From JASSUD01 sp031963005 (GTDB taxonomy: Bacteria; Pseudomonadota; Gammaproteobacteria; Burkholderiales; Burkholderiaceae), in NCBI GenBank assembly GCA_031963005.1, contig JASSUL010000013.1, positions 1 to 62,381 of the forward strand: DNA of 62,381 bases. The letters are read 5' to 3'. Every line of letters starts with the position of its first letter. Position 1 is the first letter of the stretch. Below the pieces are notes generated by a model. That model searched no databases. It was not told where the DNA came from and saw only the letters and a program-made list of their open reading frames with translations. Positions 43,074 to 51,492 of this stretch are shown one piece after another. The position numbers and the translations under genes are program-made.

Positions 43074-43144
43074 ATAATGGAATGCCTTGCTAATGCTACT
43101 CAAAAAAGTAAAGTATATAAATCCTATTCAGGCATGAATATTTA
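43074..43144 (+). pseudogene. Third repeat left behind a nonsense codon
   Basis: Directly after the TAA the frame continues IMECLANATQKSKVYKS and stops at TAA near 43144. IMECLANAT matches the repeat units IMRCLANAD and FMEFLANAT, so the gene once ran further. Confidence 0.7.
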
Positions 43145-43147
43145 AAA

Positions 43148-43206
43148 AATAGATATTCATTATAATGTGAATATCTATTATTGAGCACATATGTGCTCTT
43201 TTATTA
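43148..43206 (+). terminator. Double hairpin ending the insert before kdpB
   Basis: AATAGATATTCA / TGAATATCTATT (43148-43179) and then GAGCAC-ATAT-GTGCTC (43183-43198) followed by TTTTATTATTTT. The second is a good terminator. The remaining gap to 43388 shows no gene and must hold any kdpB promoter. Confidence 0.8.
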
Positions 43207-43388
43207 TTTTCCTATATAGTAAATTGTCCACTTCATTTTGATCTGATCTATTAATCATCCCCATTCTCATTGAATCCATCCTTCTTTTTTTGTACTTTAA
43301 ACGCTATTTTAAAAATATTCCGTAAAAGCCATTTTCTACTCAAACCACGCCGAAGCGGCAGCTTTCCTGCCCTAGGAACTCCATTGCT

Positions 43389-45590
43389 ATGACCCATTCC
43401 ACACCATCCTCGGGCTTTTTCGATTCTGCTTTACTAAAACCTGCGGTGTTAGGGGCGTTTCAAAAACTCTCCCCACGCACGCAATTGCGTAATCCCGTGA
43501 TGTTTTGCGTGTATCTCGGGAGCTGGTTGACCACGTTATTGTGGGTCGCTGCATTACTAGGACAAGCAGAAGCGCCGCAGGGTTTTATTTTTTCAATTGC
43601 CGCCTGGCTGTGGGCAACGGTGCTGTTTGCGAATTTTGCAGAATCTTTGGCGGAGGGGCGTAGCAAAGCGCAAGCGGCATCGCTGCGTGATGCCAAGCGA
43701 GAGGTGAGTGCTAAAAAGTTGACGGCTAAAGAAGGCACGTATCAGGGGGCGGCGTACCAAACTGTGTCCGGCAGCAGTTTGCGTAAAGGGGATTTAGTCT
43801 TGGTCGAAGCAGGGGATAGCATACCTGCAGACGGAGAGGTGATTGAAGGTGTGGCGTCGGTCGATGAGTCGGCGATTACCGGGGAGTCCGCGCCGGTGAT
43901 TCGAGAAGCCGGAGGCGACTTTTCTGCGGTGACGGGAGGAACACGCGTACTGTCAGATTGGTTAGTGGTGCGCGTGACGGCAAATCCTGGAGAGGCGTTT
44001 TTGGATCGCATGATTGCGATGGTCGAAGGTGCCAAACGCAAAAAAACGCCGAATGAAATTGCGCTGACCATTTTGTTGGTCGCATTGACTACGGTATTGT
44101 TGATCGCGACGGCGACGCTCTTTCCCTTTTCGAAGTTTGCCGTAGATGTCATGCAGTCGGGGCAAGTGGTGTCTATTACGGCCTTAGTGGCCTTATTAGT
44201 CTGTCTTATCCCAACGACAATTGGCGGCTTGCTCTCTGCTATTGGCGTGGCCGGAATGAGTCGAATGCTCAAAGCCAATGTCATTGCTACCTCTGGGCGG
44301 GCTGTGGAAGCGGCGGGAGATGTGGATGTATTGTTATTGGATAAAACAGGGACGATTACCTTAGGCAATCGCCAAGCCTGCGCGTTTATTCCAGCTCCAG
44401 GTGTGACGGAAGAAACCTTGGCTAATGCAGCACAGTTTGCGTCACTGGCCGATGAAACCCCTGAAGGTCGCAGTATTGTGGTACTGGCCAAGCAGCGCTT
44501 TAATGTGCGTGAGCGAGAAATAGGTGCGCTTGGGGCTAGTTTTGTGCCTTTTACGGCGCAAACGCGTATGAGTGGAGTCGATTTGGTAGGACGGCAGATC
44601 CGCAAAGGGGCTGCACCGGCGATCCGTGCTTATGTGGAGGAGGCAGGAGGAATATTTCCGGAGGCCTTAATCGCCGTCATCGAGGAGGTCTCTCGCAGAG
44701 GCAGTACGCCTTTGGTCGTGGCGGAGCAAATAATGATTTCAGAAGCCGCGCCGGTTAAAAAACGCGGGCGTAAAAAGAAAAGTGATCTAGAAGCCAATAC
44801 CGAGCCTACTGCAAGCAGTGAAGGACAAGCCGAAGCAGAGTACACGACGATCAGCGTATTGGGAGTCGTTGAGCTCAAAGATGTGGTCAAAGGCGGAATA
44901 AAAGAGCGCTTCGCCCAGTTGCGCAAAATGGGAATTAAAACAGTCATGGTGACAGGGGATAACCGATTAACCGCTGCAGCGATCGCAGCAGAAGCCGGCG
45001 TGGATGACTTTTTAGCCGAAGCGACCCCTGAAGCGAAGCTGGTGACTATTCGGAGTTATCAAGCCGAGGGCAAGTTGGTCGCTATGACCGGAGATGGGAC
45101 AAATGACGCGCCTGCATTGGCGCAAGCCGATGTGGCGGTAGCAATGAATACCGGCACGCAAGCGGCCAAAGAAGCGGGAAATATGGTCGATTTAGATTCA
45201 AATCCGACCAAGCTGATTGAAATTGTCGAGATCGGCAAGCAAATGCTGATGACACGCGGCTCGTTGACCACATTTTCCATTGCCAATGACGTAGCCAAAT
45301 ATTTTGCAATTATTCCCGCGGCTTTTGCGACCACTTATCCGCAGTTGAATATATTAAATGTCATGCATTTGGCCAGCCCTTCTTCGGCTATTTTATCGGC
45401 TGTCGTTTTTAATGCCTTGTCGATGGTGGCGCTGATTCCCCTGGCTTTAAGAGGGGTACGATATCGCGCACTAGGTGCAGCAGCACTGTTGCGATGGAAT
45501 CTTTTGGTCTATGGCTTAGGGGGCATTATCGTACCGTTTATCGGAATTAAAGCCATAGATGTGGTACTTACTGTATTAGGATGGGTATAA
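43389..45590 (+). CDS. kdpB: Potassium-transporting ATPase subunit B
   Basis: 733 residues (usual about 680). P-type ATPase subunit that powers K+ uptake. Phosphorylation site DKTGT at about 317, TGES at about 162, MTGDGTNDAPALAQADVAVA and MVTGDNRLTAAAIA. An insert of about 35 residues with KKRGRKKKSD and a Ser/Glu-rich part lies before SVLGVVELKD. Separated from kdpA by 2.5 kb. Confidence 0.96.
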   Translation: MTHSTPSSGFFDSALLKPAVLGAFQKLSPRTQLRNPVMFCVYLGSWLTTLLWVAALLGQAEAPQGFIFSIAAWLWATVLFANFAESLAEGRSKAQAASLRDAKREVSAKKLTAKEGTYQGAAYQTVSGSSLRKGDLVLVEAGDSIPADGEVIEGVASVDESAITGESAPVIREAGGDFSAVTGGTRVLSDWLVVRVTANPGEAFLDRMIAMVEGAKRKKTPNEIALTILLVALTTVLLIATATLFPFSKFAVDVMQSGQVVSITALVALLVCLIPTTIGGLLSAIGVAGMSRMLKANVIATSGRAVEAAGDVDVLLLDKTGTITLGNRQACAFIPAPGVTEETLANAAQFASLADETPEGRSIVVLAKQRFNVREREIGALGASFVPFTAQTRMSGVDLVGRQIRKGAAPAIRAYVEEAGGIFPEALIAVIEEVSRRGSTPLVVAEQIMISEAAPVKKRGRKKKSDLEANTEPTASSEGQAEAEYTTISVLGVVELKDVVKGGIKERFAQLRKMGIKTVMVTGDNRLTAAAIAAEAGVDDFLAEATPEAKLVTIRSYQAEGKLVAMTGDGTNDAPALAQADVAVAMNTGTQAAKEAGNMVDLDSNPTKLIEIVEIGKQMLMTRGSLTTFSIANDVAKYFAIIPAAFATTYPQLNILNVMHLASPSSAILSAVVFNALSMVALIPLALRGVRYRALGAAALLRWNLLVYGLGGIIVPFIGIKAIDVVLTVLGWV

Positions 45591-45592
45591 AT

Positions 45593-46279
45593 ATGAAACA
45601 GAACGAGACCATCGCTACCAAAGCATTCGCAGGATTGCGTCCGGCCATCGTATTACTAGCCTTATTAGGCGGACTGACAGGCTTGGTATACCCGTTATTG
45701 ATGCGCGGTGTGGGGCAGCTGGCTTTCCCTGAAAAAGTAGAAGGCAGTGTGCTGCTACAAGACGGAAAATCGATAGGCTCCAAACTGATCGGCCAGGCCT
45801 TTGATGCGCCCCATTACTTTTGGGGGCGCCCTTCTGCGACGACACCAGGACCTTATAATGCGTCGGCTTCCGGCGGATCTAATATGGGGCCGAATAATCC
45901 GGCACTTAAAGAAGCAATTCAGGCTCGAGTAGAGGCTTTACGCGCAGCAGAAAGCAAATATACGGCGGATAAAAAACAGCTTAAAAAGCTTGCGGAGGGG
46001 TCCTCGATGGCTTCGCAGCAGCCAGAAAGTACGTCAATCCCTGTAGATTTAGTCACCGCTTCAGCCAGTGGTCTAGATCCAGAGATCAGCCCCGCTGCAG
46101 CCTACTATCAAGTTGCACGCGTAGCAAAAGCGCGCGCTATACCCCAGGCGCAGGTTAAAACCCTCGTGGCAGCACATATCCAAGCGCGTCAGTTCGGCTT
46201 TTTAGGCGAGCCTCGTGTCAATGTATTGGAATTGAATGTGGCATTGGATAAGCTGAAGAAAAAAGTAACCCTAAAGTAG
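45593..46279 (+). CDS. kdpC: Potassium-transporting ATPase subunit C
   Basis: 228 residues. Periplasmic-side subunit anchored by one helix (LRPAIVLLALLGGLTGLVYPLLM). Motifs SKLIGQAFDAPHYFWGRPSAT, GSNMGPNNPAL, VTASASGLDPEISPAAA and VNVLELNVALD. An in-frame ATG at 45581 would overlap kdpB. About 20 residues of Gln/Ser-rich insert lie in the middle. Confidence 0.95.
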   Translation: MKQNETIATKAFAGLRPAIVLLALLGGLTGLVYPLLMRGVGQLAFPEKVEGSVLLQDGKSIGSKLIGQAFDAPHYFWGRPSATTPGPYNASASGGSNMGPNNPALKEAIQARVEALRAAESKYTADKKQLKKLAEGSSMASQQPESTSIPVDLVTASASGLDPEISPAAAYYQVARVAKARAIPQAQVKTLVAAHIQARQFGFLGEPRVNVLELNVALDKLKKKVTLK

Positions 46280-46282
46280 TTC

Positions 46283-48499
46283 ATGCACCCCTTATCTACT
46301 CCTTTTGAACGTCCCAACCCGGATACGCTGCTCGATCAATTGCAGCGTGAAGAAGCAAAGCAAAAGCGCGGAAAACTGAAAATTTTCTTCGGCGCTTGCG
46401 CAGGGGTGGGAAAAACTTATGCCATGCTGCAAGCGGCCCATGCGCGTGCGCGTGAAGGGGTCGATGTTTTAATCGGCGTCGTGGTCACGCATGGTCGCAA
46501 AGAAACCTTAGCATTGCTAGGTCAGCTTGAAGTACTTCCTCCTCAGCGCATTGAGTATCGTGGGCATGTGCTGGAAGAATTTGATCTGGATGCCGCACTG
46601 GCGCGTCGACCTGGCGTGATACTCATCGACGAGTTGGCGCATACGAATATGCCTGGCGCTCGACATCAGAAGCGTTGGCAAGATGTCGAGGATATTCTAG
46701 AGGCGGGGATAGATGTGTATTCCACGCTCAATGTGCAGCATCTAGAGAGCCTCAACGATATTGTCGGGCAGATCACGGGAATTGAAGTACGTGAAAGAGT
46801 GCCGGACCATGTATTTACCGGAGCAGAGGAAACGGTTTTAGTCGACTTGCCCGTAGATGAGCTGCTGGATCGGTTGCGAGCCGGTAAAGTCTATATGCCG
46901 CAACAAGCCGAGCATGCTGCACATCATTTTTTTAGAAAAGGGAATCTGATTGCGCTGCGCGAGTTGGCATTAAGGCGCACGGCCGATCGTGTCGATGAAC
47001 AAATGCGCGCCTATCGTGCAGATCGGGCCATACAGCCAGTATGGCAGGCGCACGAGCGGCTTTTAGTATGCGTAGGGCCTGGGCCCGAAGCGCTAGCTTT
47101 GGTGCGCGCAGCAGGCCGTCTAGCACAGAGTTTAAAAGCGGATTGGGTGGCGATCCATGTGGAAACCCCCGCATTGCAGCGGCGCTCCACAGCGCAACGC
47201 GCACGTACGCTTGCCGCGTTAAAAATGGCGCAAGAGCTGGGCGCAGAGACATTGATCCTGGAAGAGGCGCAACGACCCGCCGAAGTCGCCACCTTGCTGA
47301 TGCAATACGCGCAAATGCGCAATGCGACGAAATTGATTGTCGGCGCGTCTTCTAGTCAAAACCGATGGTACAAACTTTGGCATTCTGTTGCACGGGCACT
47401 GATGGCGCGTGCGGGTTTGATCGACATCGTGCTGATTGCTGCCGATTCCCTGCAGGGAGGTATGCCCAATGATGCAGGGATGGATACGGCGCGCGATTTA
47501 GCTTCTGAGTACGCTACTCCGACGGAGCAGGAGGAAGATCAAGCTAGTTCCGCTCCTCTTGCCGCTCAATCATCCGTTTCCCCCTCTAGCACAGCAAGCA
47601 AAGCTAATACGGCTGCGCAGCAACGCGCACCCCATCTTATTTTTTCAAAAATCGCCTCTACAAAGCGCAAGGTCTATCACTTTATAACCGCACTGGCGGT
47701 ATGTGGTTTTACTACGTTATTGAATAGTGTGTTTTTTCAGCCTTCTGATCTCGCTAACGTCATCATGGTGTATCTGCTTGGCGTGGTCTGGGTGGCAACG
47801 CGTCTAGGGCGTTGGCTTGGAGTGATGGCTTCATTGATGAGTATAGCGGCCTTGGATTTCTTTTTTATTCCGCCTCACGGTTCTTGGTCTGCTGCTGGAA
47901 CACAATATATCCTCACCTTCGTGGGCATGTTGGTGACTTCCTTAGTCATTAGCCAACTCACCGCAAGCTTGCGTCAGCAAGCGTTGCATGCCACGTATCG
48001 CGCGCGCCGCATGAGCGCCATGTATGCGATGGCGGGGGAATTAGGGTCTGCATTAACCGTCGAGCAGATTGTAGAAATCGGAAGCCGTCACGTGCATGAA
48101 ATTTTTCGTGCGCAGGTGGCCATTTTATTGCCGGATAGTGCCGATCATATTCAGCAGAAAATGATGGATCCACGTCCTGATTTTTTATTATCAGATGCGC
48201 TGCTGGATTTAGGCATTGCACAATGGGTCTATGATCAGCAAAAACCTGCTGGCGCAGGTACGCAGACGCTTCTGGCAGCATCAGCACGTTATCTGCCGTT
48301 ACGCGCGCCTATGCGCACACGGGGCGTACTCGCGTTGTTGATGTCCAACCCTAGCCTGCTTGCTTTACCCGAGCAAGGGCATTTACTCGATGCCTTTACG
48401 GCACAAATTGCACTAGCACTCGAGCGTGTGCATTACCTAGAAATTGCGCAAGATGCACTTATCAAAATAGAAACAGAGCGCTTGCTTAAAAACGCCTAA
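46283..48499 (+). CDS. kdpD: KdpD sensor lacking its kinase domains
   Basis: 738 residues against about 890-950. Senses K+ limitation. Present: the KdpD N-terminal ATP-binding domain (AGVGKT near 42, LIDELAHTN), a USP-like domain, four membrane helices (about 465-570) and a GAF domain (about 585-725). The protein stops after IETERLLKNA, just where the His-phosphorylation helix (SHDLRTPL in relatives) should start; no HATPase follows and no kdpE. It cannot act as a kinase alone. A regulatory role for the N-terminal part, or decay, is possible. Confidence 0.93.
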   Translation: MHPLSTPFERPNPDTLLDQLQREEAKQKRGKLKIFFGACAGVGKTYAMLQAAHARAREGVDVLIGVVVTHGRKETLALLGQLEVLPPQRIEYRGHVLEEFDLDAALARRPGVILIDELAHTNMPGARHQKRWQDVEDILEAGIDVYSTLNVQHLESLNDIVGQITGIEVRERVPDHVFTGAEETVLVDLPVDELLDRLRAGKVYMPQQAEHAAHHFFRKGNLIALRELALRRTADRVDEQMRAYRADRAIQPVWQAHERLLVCVGPGPEALALVRAAGRLAQSLKADWVAIHVETPALQRRSTAQRARTLAALKMAQELGAETLILEEAQRPAEVATLLMQYAQMRNATKLIVGASSSQNRWYKLWHSVARALMARAGLIDIVLIAADSLQGGMPNDAGMDTARDLASEYATPTEQEEDQASSAPLAAQSSVSPSSTASKANTAAQQRAPHLIFSKIASTKRKVYHFITALAVCGFTTLLNSVFFQPSDLANVIMVYLLGVVWVATRLGRWLGVMASLMSIAALDFFFIPPHGSWSAAGTQYILTFVGMLVTSLVISQLTASLRQQALHATYRARRMSAMYAMAGELGSALTVEQIVEIGSRHVHEIFRAQVAILLPDSADHIQQKMMDPRPDFLLSDALLDLGIAQWVYDQQKPAGAGTQTLLAASARYLPLRAPMRTRGVLALLMSNPSLLALPEQGHLLDAFTAQIALALERVHYLEIAQDALIKIETERLLKNA

Positions 48500-48594
48500 A
48501 TCTCGATTTTGTCGACTTTCGCCTACAATCTACGCTATAGATTGCTAAAAACCCCTTTAAAATGATGCCATTAAGGATTGCCAATTCGGCAATA

Positions 48595-48661
48595 GACTTC
48601 TTTCAAAACCAAGTAGCTAGTATGCTAGGAATGACGCTGCTACAGGGTTTTGAAAGAAGTC
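48595..48661. mobile_element. Family 1 small inverted-repeat element (short form) after kdpD
   Basis: 67 bp flanked by TA (48593-48594, 48662-48663). Ends: GACTTCTTTCAAAACC then GTAGC, matching in inverted form with two mismatches over 23 bp. It lies between truncated kdpD and trpB, 51 bases ahead of the trpB start. Confidence 0.8.
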
Positions 48662-48712
48662 TAATCCATTCAGCAGTCAATTCGTTTTTTGTAGAGAGAA
48701 AGGACGTACAGC

Positions 48713-49960
48713 ATGGCAATCAGCACGCAAGCGCAGCACAAGGCGAGTGCGCAGACTCCTTATACCTCGCCGGATGCGCATGGGCATTTTGGGCCCTATG
48801 GCGGCGTGTTTGTGGCAGAAACGCTTATAGAGCCGCTAGAAGCGCTCAAGAAAGCGTACGAACATTATCAAGCAGATCCTGAATTTATAGCGACGTATCA
48901 TCAGGAGTTAGCCGAATTTGTCGGCAGACCCTCCCCCGTCTATTTTGCTCGACGTTTAACCGACATCGCTGGTGGTGCGCGCATCTATTTAAAGCGAGAA
49001 GATTTAAACCATACCGGCGCGCACAAAATTAATAATGTGATTGGGCAAGCGCTCCTTGCAAAACGCATGGGTAAAACGCGCGTGATCGCAGAGACAGGCG
49101 CTGGCCAGCATGGTGTCGCTACGGCGACCATTGCCGCACGATTTGGTTTGGAATGTGTGGTGTATATGGGGGCAGAAGATCGGCGCAGGCAAGCACCCAA
49201 TGTCGAACGTATGGAGCTTTTAGGTGCTCAAGTGGTATCGGTGGAATCGGGTTCTAAAACGCTCAAAGATGCGTTAAATGAAGCGATGCGCGATTGGGTA
49301 ACTCATGTAGATAATACGTTTTATATCATTGGCACCGTCGCGGGTCCCCATCCTTACCCGATGATGGTGCGCGACTTTCAGCGTGTCATTGGGGATGAAT
49401 GCAAAGTACAAATGCCCAAAGCCATTGGACGACAACCTGATGCCATCGTCGCCTGTATTGGAGGAGGGTCAAATGCCATGGGCATTTTTTATCCTTATCT
49501 AGAAGAGCACGCGGTACGTTTGATCGGCGTAGAAGCAGCGGGAAGCGGCATAGCCACGGGACAACATGCAGCCTCTTTAAGCGCAGGCTCCCCAGGCATA
49601 TTGCATGGCAATCGTACCTATGTTTTACAAGATAATGACGGGCAGATTCTCCCAACACATTCGATTTCAGCGGGCTTAGATTACCCTGGCGTGGGTCCAG
49701 AGCATGTGTGGCTGAAAGAGACAGCGCGCGCGGACTATGTGAGCGTGACCGATGAGCAAGCATTAAAGGCTTTTCATGTTTGCTGCCGGATGGAAGGGAT
49801 CATCCCTGCCCTCGAATCGAGCCATGCCCTAGCCTATGCAATGGAATTGGCTGCAACGATGCCCGCTGAACAGGTGATATTGGTCAATTTATCTGGGCGG
49901 GGAGACAAAGATATGCAGACCGTGCGCAGCATCCGATCTCAGCAGGCTGAAGAACAGTAA
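48713..49960 (+). CDS. trpB: Tryptophan synthase beta chain
   Basis: 415 residues. Joins indole and serine using PLP. The PLP lysine is in HTGAHKINN (about 103); other motifs are FGPYGGVFVAE, RLTDIAGGARIYLKRED, AETGAGQHGVATA and GGGSNAMG. trpA, normally just downstream, is not in the window. Complete by length. Confidence 0.97.
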   Translation: MAISTQAQHKASAQTPYTSPDAHGHFGPYGGVFVAETLIEPLEALKKAYEHYQADPEFIATYHQELAEFVGRPSPVYFARRLTDIAGGARIYLKREDLNHTGAHKINNVIGQALLAKRMGKTRVIAETGAGQHGVATATIAARFGLECVVYMGAEDRRRQAPNVERMELLGAQVVSVESGSKTLKDALNEAMRDWVTHVDNTFYIIGTVAGPHPYPMMVRDFQRVIGDECKVQMPKAIGRQPDAIVACIGGGSNAMGIFYPYLEEHAVRLIGVEAAGSGIATGQHAASLSAGSPGILHGNRTYVLQDNDGQILPTHSISAGLDYPGVGPEHVWLKETARADYVSVTDEQALKAFHVCCRMEGIIPALESSHALAYAMELAATMPAEQVILVNLSGRGDKDMQTVRSIRSQQAEEQ

Positions 49961-50151
49961 TAGCGCATGGTTTTTGTATATTTTGGCCATGAAGGCGGTA
50001 GACAAAAGAAAGGGTGTGTCCCATTGCCGTCCTATCCCAAACCCATAGACGGGTGCAGCATGAAGATAGTATGGCCATACCGCATAATGCAATATATTCG
50101 GGCACACCCTAGGGTGCTCATTTTCAAGAGCCTATTTTTATAATCGTTGGG

Positions 50152-51456
50152 ATGATGACCTCTTCAAATGCGCAATATTCGGTTCAGGTTGCCGTCGCGG
50201 GAGGCGGCATAGTCGGAAAGGCGGTGGCATTAGGCCTGCTGCAGCTTGGGCTGAGTGTGGCGTTGATCGATCCTAAAATGAAGGGTCCTCGTGGAGGTGC
50301 GTTGGCATCACCACGGTTTCCTAGAGCCTATGCGTTATCGCCAGGTTCACAAGCCTTATTTGAGCGTTTGCGCGTTTGGCAGGCGTTGGATCCTTCGCTT
50401 TTAAGTCCTGTCTATGACATGCGTATTTATGGGCAGTGTACGTCTGCATCCTCATCTGGTACGCATAAGGATCAAAACGCGATATTCCCGTCCCCTAATC
50501 GACAACACGATGAGGATACGGCTGACCTGCATTTTTCTGCTTTTGAGGCGAGGGTGCCTGTATTGGCCTGGATTGTGGAGGAGCCGTTGCTGGAATCCGC
50601 ACTGGATGCGGCACTCTCATTTCAACCGCAGCTTTTACAATGTCCTACGCAGGTTTGTGCACTGCAAACCACGCAACGTGGCGTCACGATCACACTGGAA
50701 GATCAGCGTGTGCTGAATGCCGAGTTATTGCTTGGGGCCGATGGCGCGCAGTCTTTTGTGCGCAGTCAAATGGGGGTAGGGCTGGTGCGGCGTGATTATC
50801 CCCAAATGGGCGTGATCGCGACATTTCAAACCCAAAAACCGCATGATGAAACGGCCTACCAATGGTTTGACCAGGGCGAAATTCTGGCTTTATTGCCGCT
50901 CACAGGCAATCACGTATCGATGGTATGGTCTGCGAAGAAGGAACATGCAAAGGCATTGCTAGCCTTAAATGGGGCTCAGCTTGCTGCTGCAGTGCAGGCA
51001 AAGGTCGGGGAGCGATTTGGTCGGCTTGAATGCGTGACTCCTGGCTGGGTGAAAGACACGTCTCCATCACGCGGGTTTCCCCTCTCGCGTTATAGCGTAG
51101 ATCGTTTGATTGCCCCCTTTATGGCTTTGGTAGGGGATGCCGCTCACGGAATGCATCCCTTAGCCGGGCAAGGTCTCAATTTGGGATTAGGCGATGTATC
51201 TACCTTATTAGAAACCCTAGCCCCGTGGCAGGCCACGGCCTTTCAACCATTAGGGGAATGGAGTGTGCTACGTCGCTATGAACGTGCACGGCGAGAGGAG
51301 ATATCCAAATTACTGTGGGCTACCGAAGGTTTATATCGCTTGTTTTCATTATCAGGACCATGGGCGAAAGGAATACGTAAAGCAGGGATGGTGTGCTTGA
51401 ATCGCTCCTCTTTTTTAAAGCGTCAGCTTATTGCTCAGGCATTAGGAGGGCATTGA
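50152..51456 (+). CDS. ubiH: UbiH-family FAD-dependent monooxygenase
   Basis: 434 residues. Flavoprotein hydroxylase, most likely of ubiquinone synthesis. FAD motif GGGIVGKAVALGLLQLG near the N-terminus, LLGADGAQSFVR, and GDAAHGMHPLAGQGLNLGLGD at about 326. A Ser/His/Asp-rich insert lies near residue 100. Which ring position it hydroxylates (UbiH, UbiF or UbiI) cannot be settled here. The nearby ubiK supports a ubiquinone role. The start is not supported by a clear ribosome site. Confidence 0.85.
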   Translation: MMTSSNAQYSVQVAVAGGGIVGKAVALGLLQLGLSVALIDPKMKGPRGGALASPRFPRAYALSPGSQALFERLRVWQALDPSLLSPVYDMRIYGQCTSASSSGTHKDQNAIFPSPNRQHDEDTADLHFSAFEARVPVLAWIVEEPLLESALDAALSFQPQLLQCPTQVCALQTTQRGVTITLEDQRVLNAELLLGADGAQSFVRSQMGVGLVRRDYPQMGVIATFQTQKPHDETAYQWFDQGEILALLPLTGNHVSMVWSAKKEHAKALLALNGAQLAAAVQAKVGERFGRLECVTPGWVKDTSPSRGFPLSRYSVDRLIAPFMALVGDAAHGMHPLAGQGLNLGLGDVSTLLETLAPWQATAFQPLGEWSVLRRYERARREEISKLLWATEGLYRLFSLSGPWAKGIRKAGMVCLNRSSFLKRQLIAQALGGH

Positions 51457-51492
51457 ATATTTAAATAGCCAGGCTATTTAAATATTCAATGC
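51450..51492. terminator. 43-bp perfect palindrome over two convergent stop codons
   Basis: 21-bp arms that are exact inverse copies (left arm begins GCATTGAATATTTAAATAG), with a single A between. The left arm holds the ubiH stop (51454-51456), the right arm the comM stop (51478-51480). Likely a two-way terminator. Confidence 0.85.
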
